A DNA stretch of 18,282 bases, taken from assembly GCA_002725445.1 (NCBI GenBank), contig PBPD01000129.1, forward strand, positions 1 to 18,282. Reading direction: 5' to 3'. This DNA comes from Rickettsiales bacterium. GTDB taxonomy: Bacteria > Pseudomonadota > Alphaproteobacteria > Rickettsiales > UBA3002. Below are positions 7,508 to 15,574 of this stretch, piece after piece; the stretch's first letter is position 1, and every line of letters starts with the position of its first letter. A program made the position numbers and the translations under genes. The notes below the pieces were generated by a model that was not told the DNA's origin, searched no databases, and saw only the letters and a list, made by a program, of their open reading frames with translations.

Positions 7508-10500
7508 ATGTGGCTGTCAGATATTTCAGTAAAACGTCCGGTTTTTGCTGCTGTTATTAATCTGTTGGTAATTGCGTTTGGCATTTTGTCCTTCGACAAG
7601 CTGCCCTTGCGTGAATATCCCGATATTGACCCGCCTATCGTATCCATTGAAACCACCTATCCCGGTGCCGCCGCTAATGTGGTAGAGAACCGGATCACCC
7701 AGATCATCGAAGACCGAATTGCCGGCGTAGAAGGTATTAAAAGCATCACCTCCAGCTCCACCGATGGCGTGTCTGACGTGACGGTAGAGTTTTATATCGA
7801 CCGCGATATCGACAATGCCGCCAATGATATTCGTGATCGTGTGTCGGGCGTATTGGACAATTTGCCATTGGAGGCAGACCCGCCCGATATCCAAAAAGCC
7901 AATTCTGACGAGCAGGTGATCATGTGGCTTAACCTTCAGGCTGAAGGTATGAGCATCATGGAGATCACCGATTATGCGCAGCGTTATATTGAAGATCGTT
8001 TCTCGGCGCTGGATGGCGTAGCACGTGTACGTATTGGTGGCGGGCAGGAACGCTCCATGCGCATTTGGCTCGATCGCAACAAGCTTGCAGCGCGCGGCCT
8101 GACCGTTGCCGATGTGGAGCGCAGCCTGCGTGCAGAGAATATTGAGCTGCCAGCTGGAGCTATTGAATCAGAAAAACGGGATTTCACCGTGCGTATGTTG
8201 CGCAGCTATGAAACGCCGGAAGATTTCCGTGCACTGGTGCTGGCCGAAGGAGCCGATGGGCATTTAGTACGTTTAGGCGATGTCGCACGCGTAGAAATCG
8301 GAGCAGTCGAACCGCGCGGCACCTTACGCGGCAATGGCCTGCCCATGGTAGGTATTGGCATTATCAAACAGTCCAAAGCCAACACGCTGGCGGTCGCACG
8401 TCTGGCCAAAGAAGAAATGGCGCGCATCAACGACACACTCCCCGCCTCGATGTCGCTGGAACAAAGCTATGACACCAGTGTGTTCATCGAAAGCTCCATC
8501 AAAGAAGTGTTCAAAACATTGTTCATCGCGGTCGCGTTGGTAATTCTGGTTATCTATCTTTTCTTGGGCAGTGTGCGCGCCATGTTGGTGCCCGCGGTGA
8601 CTGTTCCCGTCTCGCTGATCGGCACGTTCATCGTGCTGTTTGCTTTTGGCTTCACTATCAATTTGCTAACCTTGCTGGCGCTGGTGCTGGCTATCGGACT
8701 GGTGGTAGATGATGCCATCGTGATGATCGAGAATATCCACCGCCGCGTCGAGATGGGCGAGCCACGTTTGCTCGCCGCATACCGCGGTGCAAGACAGGTC
8801 GGCTTTGCCGTGATTGCGACCACGCTGGTGCTGATCTCTGTGTTTATTCCCATCACCTTCCTTGAGGGCGATATAGGCCGGTTGTTCACCGAATTTGCCG
8901 TTACCATGTCGGCCGCTGTACTATTCTCCAGTTTTACCGCGCTGAGTTTCTCGCCCATGCTGTCCTCGAAACTGCTGGAAAAGTCTGGCCAGAACAATCG
9001 CCTGACGCGCTGGATCGACACGCGCTTCACCCAATTGCAAAACCTGTATGATAAATGGCTGCAACGTTGCCTGCACAAACCTATGTATGTGATGGCGGTG
9101 CTGGTGGCCATGGTGGCGGGGGCCGTTGCCTTGCTGCAAGTGGTGCCATCTGAATATGCTCCGGATGAAGACCGCGGCGCGTTCTATATTGTGATCAAAG
9201 GCCCGGAAGGCACGTCCTACGATTATGTTATGGAACATGTGAGCGAGATTGAACGACGCCTGATGCCATTTGCAGAATCGGGCGAATTCCAACGTCTGCT
9301 ACTTCGGGTGCCGGGCAGTTTTGGCGACACAGAGAATTTTAGCGATGCACGCGGTATCGTGGTGCTCAGCCAATGGGACTCGGGGCGTAAGCCAATTGAA
9401 CATTACATTCAAAAAGTGCGCGAGCTGACCAGCGATCTGGCAGGGGTGCGCATCTTCACCATTCGCCGGCAAGCGTTTGGCGGCGGTGAAGGCAAGCCCG
9501 TACAGTTTGTGCTCGGTGGCCCCACCTATAAGGAACTGGCTGAATGGCGAGATATCATACTGAAAGAGGCAGAGTCCTATCCCGGCCTAACAGGGCTTGA
9601 TCATGATTATTACGAAACCAAGCCACAGCTTGGTGTGACCATCAACCGTGATCGTGCCGCAACATTGGGTGTGCCTGTGGAAGTCATTAACAGCACGCTG
9701 GAGACCATGCTTGGCTCACGCCGCGTGACCACCTTTATCGAGCGCGGAGAGGAATATGATGTGATTCTCGAAAGCGAAAAAGCATTGAAGCAAAGCGTTG
9801 ATGCGATCGACAACCTCTATGTGCGCTCCGAGCGCAGCGGTGAGCTGATCCCGCTATCTAATCTGGTCGATATCAAAGAATTTGCCGATGCCACCACGCT
9901 CAATCGTTATAACCGCATTCGCAGCATCACCATCGAAGCCAATACCGCCAATGGCTACTCGCTGGGTGAAGGGCTGGAATTTCTGGAAAATCTAGTGCGT
10001 GACAAACTACCCTCAGGCGCCAGCATCGACTATAAAGGCCCCTCGCTGGACTATAAAGAATCGGGCAGCTCGGTCATTCTTATTTTCTGCTTAGCAATGG
10101 TCGTCGTATTTCTGGTGCTGGCAGGCCAGTTTGAAAGCTTCATCCACCCGCTCATCATCATTCTGACTGTGCCATTGGCTGCAACAGGCGCATTATTTGC
10201 GCTCTGGGTCACGGGGCAAACGCTCAACATTTATAGCCAAATCGGGCTTATTATATTAATCGGTTTGTCAGCCAAGAATGGTATTCTGATTGTGGAGTTC
10301 ATCAACCAGCTACGCGACGAAGGGGTAGCGTTTGAAAAGGCCATTATCGATGCCTCGGCCAAACGCCTGCGCCCTATTTTGATGACAGGCATTACCACCA
10401 TTATGGGAGCTGTGCCGCTTATCCTATCGTCCGGTGCAGGGGCTGAAACCCGTATGGTTATTGGTATCGTGATTCTGGCGGGTGTGGCGATCACCACCTG

Positions 10501-10618
10501 CTTTACGATTTTTATTATCCCGGTAATCTATAATCTGTTGGCGAAACGCACCGGCTCTCCGAAAGAAACCGAGCGCCGTCTGGAGCAATTGCACGATGAC
10601 TATAAGAATATTACTTAG
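7508..10618 (+). CDS. RND multidrug efflux permease (HAE1-type)
   Basis: Proton-driven trimeric inner-membrane pump, 1036 aa, the usual length for AcrB/MexB-like exporters. It starts with the first membrane helix (about 10-30), followed by a large periplasmic porter loop, a cluster of helices from about 335, a second periplasmic loop and a second helix cluster from about 865. The proton-relay residues are present: the aspartate pair D401-D402 in TM4 (AIGLVVDDAIVMIEN) and K923 in TM10 (LIGLSAKNGILIVEF). The small-amphiphile HAE1 type is favoured over heavy-metal CusA because the adaptor and context lack metal-site features. The substrate cannot be read from sequence. It sits between its adaptor and its outer-membrane partner in one operon. 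Confidence 0.96.
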   Translation: MWLSDISVKRPVFAAVINLLVIAFGILSFDKLPLREYPDIDPPIVSIETTYPGAAANVVENRITQIIEDRIAGVEGIKSITSSSTDGVSDVTVEFYIDRDIDNAANDIRDRVSGVLDNLPLEADPPDIQKANSDEQVIMWLNLQAEGMSIMEITDYAQRYIEDRFSALDGVARVRIGGGQERSMRIWLDRNKLAARGLTVADVERSLRAENIELPAGAIESEKRDFTVRMLRSYETPEDFRALVLAEGADGHLVRLGDVARVEIGAVEPRGTLRGNGLPMVGIGIIKQSKANTLAVARLAKEEMARINDTLPASMSLEQSYDTSVFIESSIKEVFKTLFIAVALVILVIYLFLGSVRAMLVPAVTVPVSLIGTFIVLFAFGFTINLLTLLALVLAIGLVVDDAIVMIENIHRRVEMGEPRLLAAYRGARQVGFAVIATTLVLISVFIPITFLEGDIGRLFTEFAVTMSAAVLFSSFTALSFSPMLSSKLLEKSGQNNRLTRWIDTRFTQLQNLYDKWLQRCLHKPMYVMAVLVAMVAGAVALLQVVPSEYAPDEDRGAFYIVIKGPEGTSYDYVMEHVSEIERRLMPFAESGEFQRLLLRVPGSFGDTENFSDARGIVVLSQWDSGRKPIEHYIQKVRELTSDLAGVRIFTIRRQAFGGGEGKPVQFVLGGPTYKELAEWRDIILKEAESYPGLTGLDHDYYETKPQLGVTINRDRAATLGVPVEVINSTLETMLGSRRVTTFIERGEEYDVILESEKALKQSVDAIDNLYVRSERSGELIPLSNLVDIKEFADATTLNRYNRIRSITIEANTANGYSLGEGLEFLENLVRDKLPSGASIDYKGPSLDYKESGSSVILIFCLAMVVVFLVLAGQFESFIHPLIIILTVPLAATGALFALWVTGQTLNIYSQIGLIILIGLSAKNGILIVEFINQLRDEGVAFEKAIIDASAKRLRPILMTGITTIMGAVPLILSSGAGAETRMVIGIVILAGVAITTCFTIFIIPVIYNLLAKRTGSPKETERRLEQLHDDYKNIT

Positions 10619-12026
10619 CCTGACATGTCTCAGCCTTGCCGGCTGCACCTTAGGGCCTGACTATTCCGCTCCTTTGTCCGATGTGGGTGACGAATGGTTT
10701 AGCAGCGAAGATGGCGAGGTAAAACTCGACACGCAGAGCAGCCCAAATGCGTGGTGGAAGCAACTCAAAGACCCAACGCTCAATACCCTCATCGAACAAG
10801 CAGTAGAGGAGAATAAAGATATTGGCGTTGCCGCCGCCAATGTAACGCGCGCCAAGGCACTGCGCCGTATGAGCGCGGCTGAATTTTATCCTGCAATTGG
10901 CGTAGGCGCCGATGCTACCAAGGAAGGTATCAGCCAGCGCGGCACCAGCAGTCAGTTTGTAGGCGAGAAAGAGCGAAATAGCTTTAGCACCAGCCTGGAC
11001 GCCAGCTGGGAAATAGATTTATTTGGGCGCATTGCTCGCAGCACCGAAGCCGCAGATGCAGACTATGAGGCCGCTATAGAAGAACGTCGCGGTGTATTGC
11101 TGGCGACCATCGCCGAGCTGGTTAGTAATTACTATCAGGTACGTGGCTATCAGAAACGTATTGCGATTGCAGAACGCAATATCGAGTTGCTGCGCGAAAC
11201 CGAATCCGTGGCCGAATCGCGCTTTAATGCGGGCGCGGTGTCGGAGCTGGATTTAGCGCGCGCGCAAGGCGAGCGCGAGGCTGTTGAGGCAACACTGCCA
11301 AGCCTACGTGCCGAGATGATGGCAGGCATATACCGTATTTCGGTGCTGACAGGCCAAATGCCAGAGACCCATGTTGCGACACTGGCCGCCACTAAACCTC
11401 TGCCCATGCCGCCCGATCAGGTGCCCGTTGGTTTGCGGTCAGACTTGCTGAAACGCCGCCCCGATATCCGTCAGGCCGAGCGCATGTTAGCGGCGTCCAA
11501 TGCACAGATTGGTGTGGCAGAAGCCAATCTGTTTCCGCAGCTCTCACTCACAGGCGCTGTTGGAACTGATGCCCGTTATTTCAGTGACCTGTTTACCGTA
11601 GATGGGCTGGCCTACAGCATTGGCAGTGCTATTAACTGGTCGCTGTTTGAAGGCGGCGCGTTACGTGCAGATATTGCGCGCGCTGAAGCCGTTAATCTGG
11701 CCACATTGCGCAGCTATGAACAAACCGTATTGCTGGCATTGGAAGAAACCGAAGCCGCCCTGATCCGCTATGGCAAAGAATGGCAAACATTGCGCCGCCT
11801 GCTGGCTACGCTGAAGAGCCGTCAACGTGCCCACAATATCGCAAAACTACGTTATGAAGCGGGTGAGGAGGACTTCATCGCCATTCTGGATGCAGAGCGT
11901 ACATTGATTGGCATACGCAATGATATTATCGAGAGCGAGACGCGTATTTTGGTGAATTTGACACAGCTTTACAAAGCATTAGGCGGCGGCTGGCAGGTGT
12001 GGGAACAGCAAGAAACGCCCTCTTAA
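10596..12026 (+). CDS. Outer-membrane efflux lipoprotein (TolC/OprM/NodT family)
   Basis: Outer-membrane channel that completes the tripartite RND exporter, 476 aa. The lipoprotein signal is clear: a short basic start, a hydrophobic run, and a lipobox LAGC with the lipidated Cys at residue 17. The +2 residue is Thr, which favours outer-membrane sorting. Two TolC-type repeats of long alpha-helical stretches follow. The family strings LKRRPDIRQAERML and IGVAEANLFPQLSLTG are visible in the middle. The gene starts 23 bp inside the 3' end of the pump gene, with TGGAG 10 bp upstream of the ATG, so expression is coupled. No terminator is obvious after the stop. Confidence 0.95.
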   Translation: MTIRILLSLTCLSLAGCTLGPDYSAPLSDVGDEWFSSEDGEVKLDTQSSPNAWWKQLKDPTLNTLIEQAVEENKDIGVAAANVTRAKALRRMSAAEFYPAIGVGADATKEGISQRGTSSQFVGEKERNSFSTSLDASWEIDLFGRIARSTEAADADYEAAIEERRGVLLATIAELVSNYYQVRGYQKRIAIAERNIELLRETESVAESRFNAGAVSELDLARAQGEREAVEATLPSLRAEMMAGIYRISVLTGQMPETHVATLAATKPLPMPPDQVPVGLRSDLLKRRPDIRQAERMLAASNAQIGVAEANLFPQLSLTGAVGTDARYFSDLFTVDGLAYSIGSAINWSLFEGGALRADIARAEAVNLATLRSYEQTVLLALEETEAALIRYGKEWQTLRRLLATLKSRQRAHNIAKLRYEAGEEDFIAILDAERTLIGIRNDIIESETRILVNLTQLYKALGGGWQVWEQQETPS

Positions 12027-12065
12027 TATTCACCAAACCTTCATACTAAACAGCTATTTACAGCC

Positions 12066-12071
12066 TAAAAT
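12066..12071 (+). promoter_or_regulatory. -10-like element placed for a leaderless transcript
   Basis: TAAAAT ends 6 bp before the ATG at 12078, so a transcript would start at or next to the A of the start codon. No Shine-Dalgarno sequence precedes that ATG. Leaderless mRNAs are known in alphaproteobacteria. No good -35 match was found, so this is tentative. Confidence 0.3.
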
Positions 12072-12077
12072 CATGCT

Positions 12078-13565
12078 ATGAGCGATGTGCAAAACGCAGA
12101 GAACTGGTATGAACTAAGCGAATGGCCGGAAACGGTCGTGTCGCGCGCTAAATTGCTGGCACCAGACCATTACGCCGAGCATGCCCGCATGCAGGGTCTG
12201 GCACGGCTGGCGCTTGCTATTGTCGAAAAAAAGTTTCAGGACGAGCTGGGCATCACTCCCAAAGTGGGCATTGAGCTTGAAATGCTTGCCGTTAAAGTAA
12301 ATCCAAGCTTCCCCGGCATGCCGCATCGCTGGCATCTGGGCAAGAGCAAGCGGGCGAAGCTAGATGATAATCACCTACAGGATTTCTATTTCGAGTCTTA
12401 TCCCTATAGCGACAAAGTTGAGAAATACGAGCTTACCACGCACCCAATAGATCCATTAGGTGCGGCAGACGCAGTAGAACTATGCCGCGATGGTGCCTAT
12501 TGGGGTGAAGATTACGGGGCACATGGTCACCACCGCCCTGCAGGGGTGCGGGTTATGGGCGAGCCACGCCAAGGCCCTAATGGTAGCTGGCTAGAGAGCT
12601 TTGAAAGCAAGGTGAACGGCGAGCTGATGCATAATGTGCAACGTTTTCTCTTCGTACCGCTTTTAAAGCATCCGCCTTTCGAGCCGGAGGAAGCGCATCT
12701 GACCACAGGCGAATCCCCCACCTTCAATGCACTCAGCGCTGGCATGCATGTGAATGTCAGTTTTTACAATACACATGCATGGCCTGGTGTGCCTAAGGGC
12801 AGCAACCTTTTGCATACCCCACATCACCGCAGCATGTTGCAGCCGCTTGTGCAGCATTTGATGGGGCAAGGCACGCTGGATTTCATGCATCAGGCGCAAT
12901 TTGCCGTATCCAGTTTTGCAGAAGATTATGAGCGGTTCGACCAGCAATATAAACTGGAGCAACCGACTCGCTGGCGCAGCCATATTACACAAGGAAACGC
13001 GCAGGAAGCCCGCGACTTTTACGCCGTAATGGATGCACGCGACACAGACATTGACGATGCCAATGCGGCGCGTATCGAAAGCAAACTATCCAGCTCAGCG
13101 GATGATCCCTACATGGCCACTTTGCTCACACTTGCAGCCCTATACAAAGCCGCGAGTCAAACCATTAGCCGTGATGCTGCATCGGGCGAAGTCCACGTGG
13201 AGCCGCCCGCATCCGCTGCCAAAATACAAGACCGCCCTATCCTGCCCGATGGCATGCAACCCGCAGCAGCTTGCGAAGAGCGCAAACACACCTTTGAACG
13301 TGCAGATAATCCACTCGTTGGCCTTCTCAACGAACTCGGTGCCTCACTGGACGATCAGTCGCTATACGAGTTAATAGAAGCCACTTTCCCGCCGCAGGCA
13401 CATAATCCGTGGCAACGGGACATCATCGCCGATATGGCCACACAACCCGACTTCAAATCGCATCTCGGCGACGCACTGCAAGCCGCGGTGTTGAAGGCCG
13501 CAGCGCAACGCCCCGCCATCATGGAACAATATGATCTCCGCACCGAAGATGCGTTAGTGCGTTAA
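12078..13565 (+). CDS. Divergent glutamine-synthetase-superfamily protein (probable carboxylate-amine ligase)
   Basis: 495 aa, substrate unknown. Several landmarks of the glutamine synthetase catalytic fold appear in the expected order. These are an E-x-E metal-binding strand GIELE (64-68), a second glutamate strand KYELTT followed by DPLGAADAVE (116-134), AGMHVNVSF (221-229; H224 aligns with the ATP/metal histidine of GS, and the second histidine is Asn), GSNLL (241-245), and RIESK then DDPYM (332-345), matching the R-I-E-x-R...NPYL signature with K for the second R. These matches are by eye. The classic N-terminal beta-grasp is not recognisable, about 106 residues separate the E118 strand from H224 (more than in classical GS), and there is a long C-terminal extension after about 360. 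It is probably an ATP-dependent ligase joining glutamate or another acid to an amine. A gamma-glutamylcysteine ligase is a less likely alternative. Confidence 0.7.
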   Translation: MSDVQNAENWYELSEWPETVVSRAKLLAPDHYAEHARMQGLARLALAIVEKKFQDELGITPKVGIELEMLAVKVNPSFPGMPHRWHLGKSKRAKLDDNHLQDFYFESYPYSDKVEKYELTTHPIDPLGAADAVELCRDGAYWGEDYGAHGHHRPAGVRVMGEPRQGPNGSWLESFESKVNGELMHNVQRFLFVPLLKHPPFEPEEAHLTTGESPTFNALSAGMHVNVSFYNTHAWPGVPKGSNLLHTPHHRSMLQPLVQHLMGQGTLDFMHQAQFAVSSFAEDYERFDQQYKLEQPTRWRSHITQGNAQEARDFYAVMDARDTDIDDANAARIESKLSSSADDPYMATLLTLAALYKAASQTISRDAASGEVHVEPPASAAKIQDRPILPDGMQPAAACEERKHTFERADNPLVGLLNELGASLDDQSLYELIEATFPPQAHNPWQRDIIADMATQPDFKSHLGDALQAAVLKAAAQRPAIMEQYDLRTEDALVR

Positions 13566-13598
13566 GTGTAATCTCTATCATCGCTTTATACCGCGCTT

Positions 13599-13619
13599 AC
13601 TATTCACGATAGTTTTTTT
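13599..13619 (+). terminator. Weak candidate terminator after the GS-like gene
   Basis: A five-pair hairpin, ACTAT-tcacg-ATAGT (13599-13613), runs directly into a stretch of seven T (13613-13619). The stem is short and AT-rich, so termination would be weak. Confidence 0.3.
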
Positions 13620-13652
13620 ATTCCCGCTCATACACCCTCTCCACAGTTAAAC

Positions 13653-13672
13653 AGACCTCTTCATACAGGTCT
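13653..13672 (+). promoter_or_regulatory. Inverted repeat upstream of the aldehyde dehydrogenase
   Basis: AGACCT and AGGTCT form a perfect six-base inverted repeat around an 8-nt centre, 28 bp before the start codon at 13700. It is a possible operator or leader hairpin for the dehydrogenase. No confident promoter was seen in the 134-bp gap. Confidence 0.3.
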
Positions 13673-13699
13673 TCCCGAAATCAATGAAAAGGATATATC

Positions 13700-15109
13700 A
13701 TGGCCGAGATTCATGCACTCATTGCCCCACATGGCAGCGAAGTAACCACCTATAAACCCGTCAATGGCGAAGTAAATTACACGTGGACGTTACACACCAA
13801 ACAAGAGGCGTCGCAGATCATTGATTATGCGCATGAGGCCTTCCTGAAATGGCGGGAAGTGCCGCTGGAACGCCGCGCAGAACTGGTAGGTAATATTGGT
13901 AATGTATTAGAGAAATACAAAGACGAATTGGCCGAAATGATGGCTGACCAGATGGGTAAACCTGTGTCTATTGGCCGTCAGGAAATTGACCTATGCGCCG
14001 AGATATGCCGATACACCGCCGAAGACGGTGTGAAGCAATTTGAAGAAGAAACCCGTACCATTGAAGATGGCAAAAAAGGAATCATCACTTATCAGCCGCT
14101 AGGTGTCATTCTGGGTATGCAGCCCTGGAACTTCCCATGCTATCAGGCGGTACGCTATTCTGTCGCTTGCATTCTGGCTGGCAACAGCACCGTGCTAAAA
14201 CATGCCGAAGTGAATTTCGCATTTGCGGATAAGTTGCGCGAGATTTATCTGGAAGCAGGGCTGCCTGAAGGCGTATTCGAAACCATTTATGTGGGCGGTG
14301 AAACCGCCGATGAACTGATCGGCCACGACAAAGTGCGCGGGGTCAATTACACAGGCAGCGCCAAGGTCGGCAAAATCATTGCCGGTGAAGCAGCCAAGCA
14401 TCTAAAACGCACTGTGCTTGAGCTTGGCGGTAGCGACCCATTCCTCATTTTAGAAGATGCTGATTTGGACTTAGCCGCCAAGATTTGCGCGCAAGGCCGC
14501 ACCAATAATGCTGGCCAAACCTGCGTGGCGGCCAAACGCTTCATTGTGGTCGACGCGGTATATGACCAGTTCCGCGAAAAATTCCTCGAAGCAATGAAAG
14601 CCGTTGAGTATGGCGATCCACGTGACGAAAACACGCAAATGGGTCCCTTGGTAACGTCTGAGCTGCGTGACACATTGCAGGATCAGGTGGATCGTGCCGT
14701 AAAGCAAGGCGCAGAGATTCTGTGCGGTGGTAGCTTCCCCGATGGGGATGGTAATTTTTACCCCGCCACCGTGCTCGACAAGGTGGAGCGCAATAACCCC
14801 GCCTTCAAAGAAGAGCTATTCGGACCTGTCGCATCCCTCATCCGCGCGAAGGACGAAGAGGAAGCCATCGAGCTGGCCAACGACCACCATTACGGGTTGG
14901 GCGGCGGCGTGTTCAGTAAAGACACTGACCGCGCGATAGATATTGCCCGCACCCGTATCGATTCGGGTATGGTCAATGTGAACAATTATTCACTGTCGCA
15001 ACCCAACATGCCATTTGGTGGGGTGAAAGATAGCGGCTGGGGCCGCGAACATGGCGGCTTCGGCGTGATGGAATTTGTGAATGTGAAGAGCCTGTTCATA
15101 CAAGACTAG
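13700..15109 (+). CDS. NAD(P)+-dependent succinate-semialdehyde dehydrogenase (Sad/YneI-like)
   Basis: Oxidises succinate semialdehyde to succinate, the final step of GABA and polyamine breakdown into the TCA cycle; cytoplasmic. The 469-aa aldehyde dehydrogenase has the Rossmann nucleotide-binding half first, with PWNFP at about 142-146. The general base is E241 (LELGGSDPF) and the catalytic nucleophile is C275 (NNAGQTCVAAKRF). The string LELGGSDPF, the GDPRDE segment and the C-terminal FGGVKDSGWGRE resemble E. coli Sad (YneI) as I recall it, more than GabD. The start at 13700 has AAGGAT about 7 bp upstream. The gene stands between the GS-like gene and a strong terminator, and appears to be a single-gene unit. 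Other short-chain semialdehydes are possible substrates. Confidence 0.85.
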   Translation: MAEIHALIAPHGSEVTTYKPVNGEVNYTWTLHTKQEASQIIDYAHEAFLKWREVPLERRAELVGNIGNVLEKYKDELAEMMADQMGKPVSIGRQEIDLCAEICRYTAEDGVKQFEEETRTIEDGKKGIITYQPLGVILGMQPWNFPCYQAVRYSVACILAGNSTVLKHAEVNFAFADKLREIYLEAGLPEGVFETIYVGGETADELIGHDKVRGVNYTGSAKVGKIIAGEAAKHLKRTVLELGGSDPFLILEDADLDLAAKICAQGRTNNAGQTCVAAKRFIVVDAVYDQFREKFLEAMKAVEYGDPRDENTQMGPLVTSELRDTLQDQVDRAVKQGAEILCGGSFPDGDGNFYPATVLDKVERNNPAFKEELFGPVASLIRAKDEEEAIELANDHHYGLGGGVFSKDTDRAIDIARTRIDSGMVNVNNYSLSQPNMPFGGVKDSGWGREHGGFGVMEFVNVKSLFIQD

Positions 15110-15129
15110 CATCCACAAGACACCGAATG

Positions 15130-15157
15130 AAAAGGGCGCGTCACCTGCGCCCTTTTT
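15130..15157 (+). terminator. Strong rho-independent terminator
   Basis: GGGCGC (15134-15139) pairs with GCGCCC (15147-15152). Flanking AAAA and TTTT extend the stem to ten pairs, with a 7-nt loop and a T-run after it. It ends the dehydrogenase transcript. Because the 5' side is A-rich it could work in both directions. Confidence 0.9.
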
Positions 15158-15355
15158 CATGCCTGCCGTTGCATGGCTGTATTTTGCTAATCAGCTACAG
15201 AAACAATTTGTCACGTATACTGGCACCCGCAAAGATTCCTGATGTCAGCATGCCCCAACGCGTTTCATCCATTGCATCAGACCAATTGCCAATAACGACA
15301 ATAAGCATCGACTCGTATCGGCGAGACAAACAATTTGCTTAGATTATTATGAGAT

Positions 15356-15400
15356 TGGTTGCGGGGGTAGGATTTGAACCTACGACCTTCAGGTTATGAG
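15356..15400 (-). tRNA. 3' fragment of tRNA-fMet (CAU), integration junction
   Basis: Read on the minus strand, these 45 bases are the 3' part of an initiator tRNA. They comprise the anticodon loop CTCATAA, the 3' anticodon strand CCTGA, the variable region, the T arm (GTAGG-TTCAAAT-CCTAC), the acceptor 3' strand CCCCGCA with A at position 72 (the initiator-type mismatch position), discriminator A and an encoded CCA. The bases before the loop (TACGC) do not pair with CCTGA, and no D arm or 5' acceptor strand follows, so the gene is cut exactly at the first base of the anticodon loop. This is the usual att core left when a tyrosine-integrase element inserts in a tRNA gene. The fragment is not a functional tRNA. 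Confidence 0.9.
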
Positions 15401-15408
15401 GCGTATTA

Positions 15409-15564
15409 GGGGTATTTTTACCAGTGTTCATGAGGCTACATTCAGCTTTATATAACAGATGGTTGTGGCCTTTCTCACTTATTCCAGGATTCACCAAAAT
15501 ACCCCCTTTTTCCGCTCCATAGCGGCACCGGCGCGGCACCAGATTCGGGCAAAAGCGGCACCAG
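15409..15564. repeat. Short repeats beside the att core, candidate integrase arm sites
   Basis: GGGGTATTTT (15409-15418) and AAAATACCCC (15496-15505) form a perfect ten-base inverted repeat. Further right, GCGGCACC occurs three times in the same direction (15522-15529, 15533-15540, 15555-15562); the last two copies continue with AGA. These fill the non-coding gap between the tRNA fragment and the hipA stop. Their place next to the core fits arm-type binding sites for integrase or accessory factors, but no binding consensus was tested. Nothing else recognisable is seen in this gap. Confidence 0.4.
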
Positions 15565-15574
15565 AATTCACAGA

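Noticed and set aside
12078..13565. Calling the GS-like protein a glutamate-cysteine ligase
   Set aside because: The RIESK...DDPYM string and the GMHVNVS string match glutamine synthetase signatures better, so only the superfamily is called.
15127..15342. A 71-codon frame after the dehydrogenase
   Set aside because: It starts inside the 15130-15157 terminator stem and has no ribosome-binding site or recognisable feature.
15339..15539. A 66-codon minus-strand frame across the tRNA fragment
   Set aside because: Its C-terminal part (VVGSNPTPATN) is the typical false peptide produced by translating a tRNA T arm and acceptor end; the rest has no family features.
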